Shown one piece after another: positions 32,713 through 42,916 of a stretch of DNA of 64,000 nucleotides (position 1 is its first letter; the number at the start of each line of letters is the position of its first letter). The stretch lies in contig CAVXNM010000030.1 in the NCBI GenBank assembly GCA_963763115.1, positions 186,001 through 250,000 of the forward strand. The letters are read 5' to 3'. The translations under genes were made by a program, and so were the position numbers. The notes below the pieces were generated by a model, which saw nothing but the letters and a program-made list of their open reading frames with translations, did no database searches and was not told the DNA's origin. The DNA comes from CAVQCA01 sp963763115 (GTDB taxonomy: Bacteria; Pseudomonadota; Gammaproteobacteria; UBA9214).

Positions 32713-33774
32713 TCACTGCCAGTCGGCGATGAAGATGTTGGTCTCCCCTTTCACCTTGCCGTTGCGGTTGGAGGCGAACACCAGCCGCTTGCCGTCATGG
32801 GAGAACATGGGGAAACCGTCGAAGCCCTCGTAGCGGGTGATGCGCTCGATGGCGCGGGTGTCGATGTCGATCAGGTAGAGATCGAAGTTGCGCCCCTGTG
32901 GGTCGTCCATGTTCGAGGCGAAGATGATATGGCGGCCGTCGGGCTGCCAGAAGGGACCGAAGTTGGCGGCGCCGTTGTCGGTGAGCCGGATCGGCTTGCG
33001 CTCGTCGAGGTTGATGATGTAAAGCTCGAGTTTGCCGGGGCGGATCAGGCCCTGCCGCAAAAGCGCCCGGTAATCCTCGAGTTCCTTGCCCTCGGGACGG
33101 GAGGCGCGCCACACGATCCATTCTCCGTCCAGGGAGAAGAACGCTCCACCGTCGTAACCGGGGGTGTCGGTCAACTGCTCGACCCCGCTGCCGTCGGGGT
33201 TCATCATGTAGAGTTCGAGGTCGCCGCTGCGCATCGAGGTGAACACGATTTTGTCGCCCGACGGTGAATACACGTCCTCGGCATCATAGCCGTCGGTGGT
33301 GGTCAACGGAACCGGGTCCTCGCCGTTCGGCCCCGCGCGGAAGATGTCATAGTCTTTGTACAGCGGCCAGACGTAGCCCTGCGAATAATCCGGCTTCGGC
33401 GGGCAGTGATCCTGGCGTCGGTGGGTCGAGGCATAGATTATCGAATGGTTGTTCGGCGCAATGAAGGAACAGGTGGTTACGCCGCGACCGGATGAGATTT
33501 GGCGCACGTTGCCACCGTCGGCGTCCATGCGGAAGATGGCATCGCAGGCCAGCCCGTCGCGCGTCGACTGGAAGATCAGTTCCCGCCCGTCGTGGGAAAA
33601 ATAGGCTTCCGCGTTCTCGCCGCCGAAGGTAAGCTGGCGCAGATTTTTGAAATGGGTCTCACCGGGCAGGACCAGACCATCCGGGGCCTGCGGTGGCGCG
33701 GTGTCCGCCCAGCCGCGGCTTGATACGAAGATCAGCAGCGTGGTCGCGATACAAAGACTTCTGTTTGTGTGCAT
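32713..33774 (-). CDS. Exported TolB-like beta-propeller (PD40) protein
   Basis: A signal peptide (MHTNRSLCIATTLLIFVSSRGWA) is followed by about five PD40/WD40-like repeats, each with the YSPSGDKIVFTSMRSGDLELYMMNPDG form. TolB-like propellers bind partner proteins in the periplasm. The start at 33774 leaves 23 nt after the peptidase stop; the frame is open to 33801, which would overlap. Directly downstream of the M1/M28 peptidase, so possibly a partner of that enzyme. Confidence 0.85.
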   Translation of the reverse strand: MHTNRSLCIATTLLIFVSSRGWADTAPPQAPDGLVLPGETHFKNLRQLTFGGENAEAYFSHDGRELIFQSTRDGLACDAIFRMDADGGNVRQISSGRGVTTCSFIAPNNHSIIYASTHRRQDHCPPKPDYSQGYVWPLYKDYDIFRAGPNGEDPVPLTTTDGYDAEDVYSPSGDKIVFTSMRSGDLELYMMNPDGSGVEQLTDTPGYDGGAFFSLDGEWIVWRASRPEGKELEDYRALLRQGLIRPGKLELYIINLDERKPIRLTDNGAANFGPFWQPDGRHIIFASNMDDPQGRNFDLYLIDIDTRAIERITRYEGFDGFPMFSHDGKRLVFASNRNGKVKGETNIFIADWQ

Positions 33775-33797
33775 GGCTTGGCTTCTGTCGATTGACC

Positions 33798-36700
33798 TCA
33801 ACGGGCCGTTACCCGGGCACTGGTACGTTTTTCTCTGCCGTTGCGAAGGTAGCGGATACCGATCTCCTCGCCCGGCTGCAGTTGTTTCAGCGCCTGCGCA
33901 TACCCCTGCAGGTTGTCGACCGGTGTCCCGTTCACTTCGACGATGATATCACCCGCTTGCAGACCGGCCTGTGCAGCCGGAGTCCCGGCGCGTACCCCGT
34001 CGAGACGCACGCCCTCCCCGTTCCAGGTGTAATTCGGCGTCGTTCCCAGGCTTACGCGACGCGTCGGCGCGTTCTCCGGTGCGGCGGCAGGTGGCCCGGT
34101 GGTGCCCGCGGTCACGGTGAGAGGTTGCGGGCGGTCGGCGAGATGGTCGACCGTCTCCTTCAGCACCTGTGCGACCTTCACCATCCCGGCCGGGTCGAGC
34201 TTGTCGAGGGTATCACCGGGACGATGGAAATCCGCGTGCGGACCGCTAAAAAATTGCACCGCCGGTACGCCGTCGGCGATGAAGCTGGTCTGATCCCCGG
34301 AGCCGATGTCATCGGCCACCGTTTTTATTGGGACTCCGGTGACGTAGCCCGCCCCTTGCAGGATGTGCACCCACTCCTCCGCCGTGCCGGTGGCGAGAAC
34401 CGTCAGCGGCCGCTCGCCCAGGCGCCCGACGGTATCGAGGTTCACCATGGCGATCATGTGTTCGACCGGATAGACGCCGGACTGCTGCAGGTAGTGCCGC
34501 GAACCGAGCCGCCCGGCTTCCTCGCCGGTGAAGGCGACGAAGACGATGCTGCGCGGATGCGGTCGGCCGACCAGGGCACGTGCCAGTTCCAGCAGCACCG
34601 CGACCCCGCTGGCGTTGTCATCGGCGCCGGGGTGGATCTGGCCGCGGCCCCCGCTCTGTCCCCCGTACTCGCCCAGGCCAAGGTGATCGTAGTGCGCGCC
34701 GATCACCAGACTTTCACCGGCTCGCTGCGGGTCGGTGCCTGGCAGTACGGCGATTACATTGTGCAGGACCGCTGTCCTGTCCAGTTCCGCCACCCGCTCC
34801 TCCCAGGTCTGCAGGAAGCTGCCGCCATCGCCGCCCGGCTGCAGGCCGGCCTCGCGAAACCGCTCCGCGATGTATGCCGCAGCCCGATCCAGTTCGAACG
34901 TGCCCAGTCCCCGGCCCCGCATAGTGGGCGATGCGAGCACGCCCGTGTCGGTCTGCAGTCGGTCGGTTGAAAACACGCTCGGCGCCGGCACCAGGGGCGC
35001 GCGCGGCGCCAGGCGCATGTCACCACCCTTGGCCGTGACACCATCCTGGGCCAGCGTGGCCGACAGCGGAGAGTGCACCACCGGCCATTGCCCCTTGAGC
35101 ACATTGACGGGTTCCTCACCGGTGAAGACGAGATAGCTGTAACGCCCGTAGTGCGGCAGCTTGCGACCGAGGCCGGGCAGCGCCGCGGCCTGATCGGCGG
35201 CCAGCCAACCGAGCGCCTGATCGGGATTGGCGGGATGGCGCGCCATGACAACCACGGCATGGCTGACGCGATTGAGCGGCGTACCGGCGATCGTCACCGC
35301 ATCACCCTGGTCGCTTAAGGGGTAGTCCGCTAGTGCCGCGTCCAACGAGGGACGGAAACGGTTGTTCCAGCCGAACAACCAGACCGCTCGGTCAGCCGGC
35401 AGTGCTGTGAGTTCATTATCGGCGACGATGCTAAACCGCTCCGGATTGGCAGACTTCCAGCTCGCGGCCAGTTCGGCGTAGGCACCACGCAGCGGTTCGG
35501 GGGCCGTCGAGGGCAGCACGATGGTGATCTGCTCCGCGCCCATCGCCTGGCTGATCGCCGGCGGGATCTCGTTGCGATTGAGGCGGCGAAACACGTCGAA
35601 CTCCGGATCGACGGTGAGCTGCAGCGGCCGCGCCGGCAGCTTCAGTTCCAGAGTCTGTTGTTTACTATCGAGTTCCACCACGCTCTGCCAGGCTTGTTCC
35701 CGGCCTTCCAGCCGGATGGCAACCGGCACCCGCAGCGTGTAGGCTGCACCCTCCTGCACCTGTTCGATCCGGGCGGTGAGCACATGGTACTGGCCCTCGG
35801 AGCGAACGTGCGTCTCGCCGACGCGCAGCTGCGGCGCCCCCTCGCGTCTTACCCATTGTTCGAAAAAACCGGTGAGCGGCTGACCGCTCACTGTGCTGAA
35901 GACCATCTCGACATCTGCAAACCCGGCGTCCCGGAAACGGTATTGTGCATACAGGGCGCGCAACCCCCGGATGAAGGTCGCATCGCCCAGCTGCAGGCGC
36001 AGCATGTGGAACAGCATCAACGCCTTGCCGTAACCGACCGCCTCGGTCGCGGCGCTGTAGCGACTGCGGAACGCCGTCAGCGGAAAATCCTGCTGTGTGC
36101 GCACGTAGTCGGCGTAGTTCTGCAGCACACCGCGCCGATAGTCGACCCCCTGCCCCTGCTGCTCCTTGATCAGGTGGTCGGCCAAATAGCTGGTCAGGCC
36201 CTCCGACCAGTTGCCGCCGGCAGTGTCGACATAGACGCCGTTGCCCCACCAGTTGTGCAGGATTTCGTGGGGATAGGAGGAATGCAGGATGAACGGCAGG
36301 CGGATAACCTTCGAGCCGAGCAGGGTGAACGAGGGCATGCCGTAGCCGGTTTCCCAGAAGTTCTCCACCAGGGCGAACTTCGCGTAGGGATAGGGCCCGA
36401 TCAGCTGGCTGTACAGGCGGATATAGTCGGCGCTCGCATTGAGGTACGACTGAGCCAGCGCCGCATCGGGTGCGCGCAACAGCACCATGGCCTGCACGCT
36501 GTCCACGATCTGCGCGTATTCACTGAAGCGCCCGGCGATGAGGTAGATTTCCTGCTGGGGATGGACGCAGCGCCACTGTTCCCGTATACCCGACGGGTCG
36601 TGCACCTGCGACAGGCGCTCACCCTGGGTCATGCCGCTCCAGCCCGGCGGCAGACCGAGATCGAGATCGAAGGTCAGCCGTTCTCCCGTCACCTGCGGAT

Positions 36701-37190
36701 ACCAGTAACTTTGGGCGGCGAGAAACACCCCCTGCTCGTCGATCATGCCCGCGGTCTCGCTGAAGCCGCGCGCGTAATCCTCGCCCTGCGACTGCAATGC
36801 ATGCCGGATGCGGCCCTGGTAGCGCAACACGAAGTGGCCCTGCCCGGCCGGCAACAGCAGGCGGTACCGGCGTGGTGTCAGATCAGCCGCTGTATCCGGA
36901 GCCGGTGGTGTTTTCACCGTCAGCGGTTCCAGTCGCACACCCTCGGTCACCACCTCGGGCGTCATATCCGGATGCAGGTCGAAATCAAGTGTGGCGGCAG
37001 TACCTGTGCGGGTAATGGTATCGACCACCTTGATGGAATGTTCTTGCGGGCTGATCTGTACCTGCAGGGCATGGTGCAGATCCGCCCACGCCGCCTGCGG
37101 CAGAAAAACCGCGCATACCAGACACGCCGCCGAGCAGCCTTTCTGCAGTTCCCTGACGCGCGCTCGCCGGGCTGAAACGGATACACTCAT
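33798..37190 (-). CDS. Secreted M1-like/M28 double metallopeptidase with PDZ domain
   Basis: About 1130 residues from the ATG at 37190, with a signal peptide (AACLVCAVFLPQAAWA). The first half is an M1 aminopeptidase-like unit: HEILHNWWGN zinc motif, then WSEGLTSYLAD with the third ligand. The second half is an M28 peptidase: GAHYDHLG, HPGADDNASG, FTGEEAGRLGS, NLDTVGR and HADFHRPGD supply the two-zinc ligands. The last ~85 residues are a PDZ domain (GVRAGTPAAQAGLQAGDIIVEVNG). Three domains in one chain are uncommon. It precedes the TolB-like gene; the two probably form one transcript. The upstream frame to 37286 looks non-coding. Confidence 0.88.
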   Translation of the reverse strand: MSVSVSARRARVRELQKGCSAACLVCAVFLPQAAWADLHHALQVQISPQEHSIKVVDTITRTGTAATLDFDLHPDMTPEVVTEGVRLEPLTVKTPPAPDTAADLTPRRYRLLLPAGQGHFVLRYQGRIRHALQSQGEDYARGFSETAGMIDEQGVFLAAQSYWYPQVTGERLTFDLDLGLPPGWSGMTQGERLSQVHDPSGIREQWRCVHPQQEIYLIAGRFSEYAQIVDSVQAMVLLRAPDAALAQSYLNASADYIRLYSQLIGPYPYAKFALVENFWETGYGMPSFTLLGSKVIRLPFILHSSYPHEILHNWWGNGVYVDTAGGNWSEGLTSYLADHLIKEQQGQGVDYRRGVLQNYADYVRTQQDFPLTAFRSRYSAATEAVGYGKALMLFHMLRLQLGDATFIRGLRALYAQYRFRDAGFADVEMVFSTVSGQPLTGFFEQWVRREGAPQLRVGETHVRSEGQYHVLTARIEQVQEGAAYTLRVPVAIRLEGREQAWQSVVELDSKQQTLELKLPARPLQLTVDPEFDVFRRLNRNEIPPAISQAMGAEQITIVLPSTAPEPLRGAYAELAASWKSANPERFSIVADNELTALPADRAVWLFGWNNRFRPSLDAALADYPLSDQGDAVTIAGTPLNRVSHAVVVMARHPANPDQALGWLAADQAAALPGLGRKLPHYGRYSYLVFTGEEPVNVLKGQWPVVHSPLSATLAQDGVTAKGGDMRLAPRAPLVPAPSVFSTDRLQTDTGVLASPTMRGRGLGTFELDRAAAYIAERFREAGLQPGGDGGSFLQTWEERVAELDRTAVLHNVIAVLPGTDPQRAGESLVIGAHYDHLGLGEYGGQSGGRGQIHPGADDNASGVAVLLELARALVGRPHPRSIVFVAFTGEEAGRLGSRHYLQQSGVYPVEHMIAMVNLDTVGRLGERPLTVLATGTAEEWVHILQGAGYVTGVPIKTVADDIGSGDQTSFIADGVPAVQFFSGPHADFHRPGDTLDKLDPAGMVKVAQVLKETVDHLADRPQPLTVTAGTTGPPAAAPENAPTRRVSLGTTPNYTWNGEGVRLDGVRAGTPAAQAGLQAGDIIVEVNGTPVDNLQGYAQALKQLQPGEEIGIRYLRNGREKRTSARVTAR

Positions 37191-37513
37191 GCGTGCTGCC
37201 TGCCCTGCCGGAAAAAGGATAATCCGAATGACATTTATCAGTACGTTTCCATAGTCGATCTCCACCCGGGAAACCCCATCGCCCACGGACCAGGCGCGCA
37301 GATTCGTACGGGGTACCTGATATAGTAGTCAACTTGCCGGATACTTTGCGGAACTTCCCGGCGGCATACCAAAGTGTACCTCAGCGGGCAAGACGCCTGT
37401 CCGGATTGCGGTTCAGCCAGGAATTTGCCACCCTGCCTGGGATGTGGCTGAAGCTTGCCGGGACTGCGCAACCTGTGGCTTGCAGCGTTCCCAATGACCA
37501 GGATGAAACAATA
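37191..37513. other. Divergent intergenic region
   Basis: 323 nt between the peptidase start and the HlyD start. It must contain both promoters. No recognisable operator, repeat or small gene was found. Weak open frames on both strands are extensions of the flanking genes. Confidence 0.4.
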
Positions 37514-38746
37514 ATGGTGGATCGGAATCTTCTCAAGGAACTGCATATCGAGGACAGCGACCGCGACGGCGGTGGCCGGCATCACTGGCTGCGGGTGGTC
37601 ATCGTGGTCGCGCTGCTGGCTGCCCTGGGCGGCGGCGGGTATTACGCCTTCCTCAGCCAAGCGCTGGCCGTCGCTACCGCAACCGCCGAACCGCCCGGCT
37701 CCACCGCGGACGCGATACCGGTCCTGGAAGCGGCCGGCTACATCACCGCTCGCCGCGAGGCCACGGTCTCCTCGAAAATTACCGGTCGACTCGCGGAGGT
37801 GCTGATCGAGGAAGGCGAATCCGTCGAGGCCGGTCAGGTGCTCGCGCGCCTCGATGATGTCGACGCCGTGGCGGCGCTGAAACTGGCGCGGGCGCAACTC
37901 ACCGCGGCGCGGGCCCAGCTCGGCCAGATCGAGGCGCAGCTCGAGCAGGCGCGCCGCGATGCCAGGCGTCAGCAGGAACTGCGTGAGAAACAACTCAACT
38001 CGGAACAGACGCTGGAAACCGCACGCACCCAGGTGCTTACCCTGTCCGCCGAGCTGGAGGCCCAGCGCGGGCAGGTCGGTGTGGCCGAGGCACAGTTGCG
38101 GGTCGCTCAGGTGGAGCATGACAACACCATCGTGCGCGCGCCCTTCGCGGGCGTGATCGTCGCCAAGGCGGCGCAACCCGGTGAGATCGTTTCCCCCATT
38201 TCGGCGGGCGGCGGTTTCACGCGGACCGGCATCGGTACCATCGTCGACATGGACTCGCTGGAAATCGAGGTCGACGTCAACGAAGCCTACATCAATCGCG
38301 TCAAACCGCACCAGCCGGTCCAGGCGGTACTGGATGCCTATCCCGAGTGGAAAATACCGGCGTCGGTCATCGCCATCATTCCGACTGCCGATCGTAGCAA
38401 GGCCACCGTCAAGGTACGTATTGCCCTTGAGCAGAAGGATCCGCGCATCGTGCCTGATATGGGGGTGCGCGTGGCCTTCCTTGACGATCATCCCGGCGGG
38501 AACCCGGCGCAGTCCCTGCGGGGCGTTCTGGTGCCGGCAAGCGCCATTGTTCAGCGTGACGGCGCCAGCGTGGTGTTCGTCGTACAAGGCAGACGTGCCC
38601 GCCTGCGTCCCGTCACTTCCGGTGCGGGGGGTGGCGATTTTCGTCTGGTGGAAGACGGATTGAATTCCGGTGAACGCGTGGTGCTCGACCCACCCGCGGG
38701 CCTTGGCGACGGCATGCGCATCGCCCCGCGCGCACCGGGCACCTGA
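37514..38746 (+). CDS. Periplasmic adaptor (HlyD/MacA-like)
   Basis: About 410 residues. One N-terminal transmembrane helix (VVIVVALLAALGGGGYYAF), a split biotinyl-lipoyl domain (ATVSSKITGRLAEVLIEEGESVEAGQVLARLD and TIVRAPFAGVIVAK), a long coiled-coil hairpin between them (AALKLARAQLTAARAQLGQIEAQL), and C-terminal beta-barrel and membrane-proximal parts. Start ATG at 37514 preceded by aggatg. First gene of a four-gene operon with an ATPase and two permeases, so it probably links an inner-membrane MacB-type pump to an outer-membrane channel not found here. Confidence 0.9.
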   Translation: MVDRNLLKELHIEDSDRDGGGRHHWLRVVIVVALLAALGGGGYYAFLSQALAVATATAEPPGSTADAIPVLEAAGYITARREATVSSKITGRLAEVLIEEGESVEAGQVLARLDDVDAVAALKLARAQLTAARAQLGQIEAQLEQARRDARRQQELREKQLNSEQTLETARTQVLTLSAELEAQRGQVGVAEAQLRVAQVEHDNTIVRAPFAGVIVAKAAQPGEIVSPISAGGGFTRTGIGTIVDMDSLEIEVDVNEAYINRVKPHQPVQAVLDAYPEWKIPASVIAIIPTADRSKATVKVRIALEQKDPRIVPDMGVRVAFLDDHPGGNPAQSLRGVLVPASAIVQRDGASVVFVVQGRRARLRPVTSGAGGGDFRLVEDGLNSGERVVLDPPAGLGDGMRIAPRAPGT

Positions 38747-38751
38747 CGGCC

Positions 38752-39444
<693 letters not shown>

Positions 39445-39453
39445 GTCACCATT

Positions 39454-40614
39454 ATGAAATACCTTCCCCTGCTTCTCGCTGCATTGTTTCGCAAAAAAAC
39501 GCGCACGGTGCTGACGCTGCTGTCGGTAGCCGCGGCCTTTACCCTTTTCGGCATGCTGGACGCAGTGCGTGTCGCCTTCAACGCTCCGCAGGGCGTGGCC
39601 GGCATCGACCGTCTTGTCGTTGCTTCGCGCTTTTCCATCATTCAACCGCTGCCTTACGGCGACCTGGCGCGCATCGAAAAGGTTTCCGGCGTCAAGGCCG
39701 TCGCCTACGCCAACTGGTTTGGCGGTGTTTACCAGGATCCTAAGAATTTCTTCGCCAACATCGCCGTCAGCCTGCCATCCTATCTCGATATCTACCCCGA
39801 CATCGTGCTGCCTGAAGAGCAGAAACAGGCATTCCTCAATACCCGTACGGCGGCCATAGTCGGTGAATCGCTGGCACGGCGCTTCGGCTGGAAAATCGGC
39901 GACCGGATACCGCTGCAGGCGACTATCTTTCCCCGCAAGAACGGCGGCAACATATGGACTTTCGACCTGGTCGGCGTCTACCGCGCCGCACAGCCGGAAC
40001 TGCGCGGCATCGAGCAACAGCTGCTGTTCCGTTATGACTACTTTGACGAGGGACGCCAGTCCGGCCAGGGCACGGTGGGCTGGTATATTGTCAAGGTGGA
40101 GGACCCGTCCGATGCGGACCGGGTGGCGCAGGCAATCGACCACCTGTTCGCCAACTCGGCGGATGAGACCAAAACCCAGAGTGAGCGTGAGTTCCAGCTC
40201 TCGTTCGCCAAACAGATCGGTGACATCGGTCTGATCGTCACCGCCATCATGGGCGCCGTGTTCTTCACTCTTCTGCTGCTCACGGGAAACACCATGGCAC
40301 AGGCCATCCGTGAACGCATACCCGAACTGGCAGTGCTCAAGACCATCGGCTTTACCAACCGCGCGGTGCTGATCCTGGTGCTAAGCGAATCGGTGCTGCT
40401 GCTGTTCCTGGGAGGCGTCGCCGGTCTGCTGTCCGCCGGCCTGAGCCTGCCCCTCATCAGCGCGGCCAGTTCCGGCCAGCTCGACCTGGTAATGCCGGCG
40501 CAAAGCTGGCTGCTGGGTCTGTGCCTCATGCTGCTCATCGGTTTTATCGTCGGCCTGCCGCCGGCGCTGCGCGCCATGCGGCTGCGTATCGTCGACGCAC
40601 TGGCGGGACATTGA
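39454..40614 (+). CDS. ABC permease, MacB/FtsX type (first)
   Basis: 386 residues with the MacB/FtsX topology: one N-terminal transmembrane helix (TVLTLLSVAAAFTLFGML), a ~210-residue periplasmic domain, then three helices including IGLIVTAIMGAVFFTLLLLTG and the VLILVLSESVLLLFLGGVAGLLSAG pair. The tail LPPALRAMRLRIVDAL matches the family end. Pairs with the second permease to form a heterodimer. Confidence 0.9.
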   Translation: MKYLPLLLAALFRKKTRTVLTLLSVAAAFTLFGMLDAVRVAFNAPQGVAGIDRLVVASRFSIIQPLPYGDLARIEKVSGVKAVAYANWFGGVYQDPKNFFANIAVSLPSYLDIYPDIVLPEEQKQAFLNTRTAAIVGESLARRFGWKIGDRIPLQATIFPRKNGGNIWTFDLVGVYRAAQPELRGIEQQLLFRYDYFDEGRQSGQGTVGWYIVKVEDPSDADRVAQAIDHLFANSADETKTQSEREFQLSFAKQIGDIGLIVTAIMGAVFFTLLLLTGNTMAQAIRERIPELAVLKTIGFTNRAVLILVLSESVLLLFLGGVAGLLSAGLSLPLISAASSGQLDLVMPAQSWLLGLCLMLLIGFIVGLPPALRAMRLRIVDALAGH

Positions 40615-40617
40615 CCC

Positions 40618-41931
40618 GTGCGTCGCGTCCCGCCCCGGCTGCGTGCCATAACGGGAATGCCGCTTGTCCTGGCTGCCTGCGGCATTGTGATCGCCGTCCC
40701 CGTGCTGGCGTTGATCGCCGGCGTTGTTTTCGCGGTCTGGCTACCCGGAACCAGCAGCGGCCGTCAGACGCTGGCCATGACCCGGGTCGGACTCGCCACT
40801 ATCCCGCAACGCATCGGCGCAACCTCGGTCGTCGTGGTCGGTATCGCCGGCGTGGTGGGAGTGCTGATCGCTCTGCTGGCGATGGCCCAGGGATTCCAGG
40901 CGACGCTCAAGAGCGCGGGAAACGTGGAGACCGCAATCGTGCTGCGCGCCGGCGCCAATGCCGAGTTGTCCTCGGGACTTGACCGCAGCGCGGTGATCCT
41001 CATCGCGCAGGCGCCCGGCGTGCGCCATGACGCGCATGACGTACCGGTCACCTCGGCCGAGGTAGTGGTAGTCAGCAATGTGCCAAAACGCTCTACGGGG
41101 ACCGATGCGAACGTGGAGGTGCGCGGTGTCGGAGCGCAGGTGTGGAGCCTGCGCCCGGAAGTGCGCATGATCGACGGCCGCCGTTTCAAACCGGGACTGC
41201 GCGAGCTGATCGTGGGCCGGGGTGCGCTGGCGCAGTTCCGCGGACTCGAGACCGGTAGCACGGTCCAGCTGAACGGCCAGGCCTGGAAGGTGACAGGCGT
41301 ATTCGCCTCCGGCGACAGCCATGAGTCCGAGATCTGGGGTGACGCTGAATCGGTGGCCGCGGCCTATCGGCGCAGTAGTTTCCAGTCCGTGAGCGTACGT
41401 CTGCGCTCCGCGGACGCCATCGACGCGTTCAAGGCCGCGCTTACCGGCGACCCTCGCCTGCGGGTTGACGTGGAAACCACGCGCGATTACTACAGTAAAC
41501 AGTCGCAGCGACTGACCAGGATCATTCGTGCCATCGGCTTCGGAGTCGCGGCGATTATGGCCCTGGGCGCCGTGTTTGGCGCCCTCAACACCATGTACGC
41601 CGCGGTCGCCTCGCGCACGCGCGAGATCGCCACCCTGCGCGCGCTCGGCTTCTCCTCCCTGCCAGTGGTGGTATCGGTGATGCTCGAGACCATGCTGCTG
41701 GCGTTCGCCGGCGGTGTGCTCGGCGCCGGTATCGTCTGGGCGATGTTCAACGGTTACACAGTTTCAACACTGGGCGCCAATTTCAGCCAGGTAGTCTTCC
41801 GGTTTCAGGTGTCACCCGAGCTGCTGCTGCGCGGGCTGCAATGGGCGCTCGCCATCGGCTTCCTCGGCGGACTGTTCCCGGCGCTGCGCGCCGCTAATCT
41901 GCCGGTCACCCAGGCACTGCGGGAACTCTAA
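40618..41931 (+). CDS. ABC permease, MacB/FtsX type (second)
   Basis: 437 residues, GTG start 3 nt after the previous stop. N-terminal hydrophobic part (LVLAACGIVIAVPVLALIAGVVFAV), a second N-terminal helix (TSVVVVGIAGVVGVLIALLAMAQGF), periplasmic MacB_PCD domain (VEVRGVGAQVW...MIDGRRFKPGLRELIVG), and three C-terminal helices ending FPALRAANLPVTQALREL. Same fold as the first permease but with a longer N-terminus. Last gene of the operon; 48 nt from the convergent PP2C gene. Confidence 0.9.
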   Translation: MRRVPPRLRAITGMPLVLAACGIVIAVPVLALIAGVVFAVWLPGTSSGRQTLAMTRVGLATIPQRIGATSVVVVGIAGVVGVLIALLAMAQGFQATLKSAGNVETAIVLRAGANAELSSGLDRSAVILIAQAPGVRHDAHDVPVTSAEVVVVSNVPKRSTGTDANVEVRGVGAQVWSLRPEVRMIDGRRFKPGLRELIVGRGALAQFRGLETGSTVQLNGQAWKVTGVFASGDSHESEIWGDAESVAAAYRRSSFQSVSVRLRSADAIDAFKAALTGDPRLRVDVETTRDYYSKQSQRLTRIIRAIGFGVAAIMALGAVFGALNTMYAAVASRTREIATLRALGFSSLPVVVSVMLETMLLAFAGGVLGAGIVWAMFNGYTVSTLGANFSQVVFRFQVSPELLLRGLQWALAIGFLGGLFPALRAANLPVTQALREL

Positions 41932-41979
41932 GGCAAAAGTCATCCCGACTCTGCAAGAATGAGGTATGGCGAACCTTCC

Positions 41980-42828
41980 TCAGCGACAGAGTAGTGACTG
42001 AATACGGTGCCGGAGACGACTGATTGATGCTGTTCCCGCACTTTCCGGTGTCATCAACGTGAAAATCCGTGTCAGCAGCCCCTTGTTCTCCGGTACTCTG
42101 CCGGGGATCCACCGCACCAGGATCAGACTGATATTATCCCCCGTCGAGCCCCCGCGCTGCCTCGCCATTTCGACGAGATGCCCCGCACCCTCGTTATCGA
42201 GGGTAAACCCTTCCAGGCTCGTGACCACTTCCTGCGGCTCGACGTGGGACCAGAATCCGTCGCTACAGAGCATGAAAATATCGTCCGCCTCGACCTCAGA
42301 GGCGCCGAAATCAGGTTCGGGTGGTTCATTGCCGCCCAGACGCATATAAAGCTGGTTCTGCAGCGTACTCGTCGCCGCGTCTGTTTCCTTGAGGCGCCCC
42401 TGGGCAACCATGAGCTGTGCGACGGAATGGTCCTGGGTCCGGTTGAGCAGCTTGCCATTGCGGAAGTGATACAAACGACTGTCGCCGACGTGGGCCCAGT
42501 AGGCTTCAGGGCCATTCAGGTAGAGCACCACACAGGTGCTGCCCGGGGACCGCGGTTCGTCCCTGCCCAGCTTATTGATCCCATGGTGGGATTCGAGACA
42601 GAGTTCCTCAAGAAATACCCGGGGATCGGAGATCGACCCGGCATTGAAACGGCGCCTGGCGGTCTCAATAACCGTCCTGGCCGCCAACGCCCCGTCCCGG
42701 TGTCCCCCCATGCCATCGGCGACCACGACCAGATGGGTTTCGCCACTGTTCAAACTCAGCATTTCCAGGCAGTCCTGCTGTTCGGAACGCCCGCCGATAT
42801 CCGAAGCCAAACTATATTGCCATGGCAT
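41980..42828 (-). CDS. PP2C-type protein phosphatase
   Basis: 282 residues. Metal-binding aspartates are in VVADGMGGHRDG and MLCSDGFWSHV, and the C-terminal GDNISLILVR is intact, so it should be an active Mn/Mg-dependent Ser/Thr phosphatase. The N-terminus (YSLASDIGGRSEQQDCLEML) fits the family. Located 88 nt after the kinase gene; together they form a writer/eraser pair, with the FHA protein as reader. Confidence 0.92.
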   Translation of the reverse strand: MPWQYSLASDIGGRSEQQDCLEMLSLNSGETHLVVVADGMGGHRDGALAARTVIETARRRFNAGSISDPRVFLEELCLESHHGINKLGRDEPRSPGSTCVVLYLNGPEAYWAHVGDSRLYHFRNGKLLNRTQDHSVAQLMVAQGRLKETDAATSTLQNQLYMRLGGNEPPEPDFGASEVEADDIFMLCSDGFWSHVEPQEVVTSLEGFTLDNEGAGHLVEMARQRGGSTGDNISLILVRWIPGRVPENKGLLTRIFTLMTPESAGTASISRLRHRIQSLLCR

Positions 42829-42916
42829 GATTCACGTTTCCTCGTCGCATCTGGTGCGTCGCGTCATTATCGAATGCCCGAACGTAACCGGTCATGGAAA
42901 GGATCCGCATACGCCA

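Noticed and set aside
35658..37175. Long plus-strand frame (505 aa) opposite the M1/M28 peptidase
   Set aside because: It is antisense to a well-conserved gene, has no family match and shows the His/Gln/Arg-rich composition of a shadow frame; similar frames opposite phoH, uup and ppc were rejected for the same reason.
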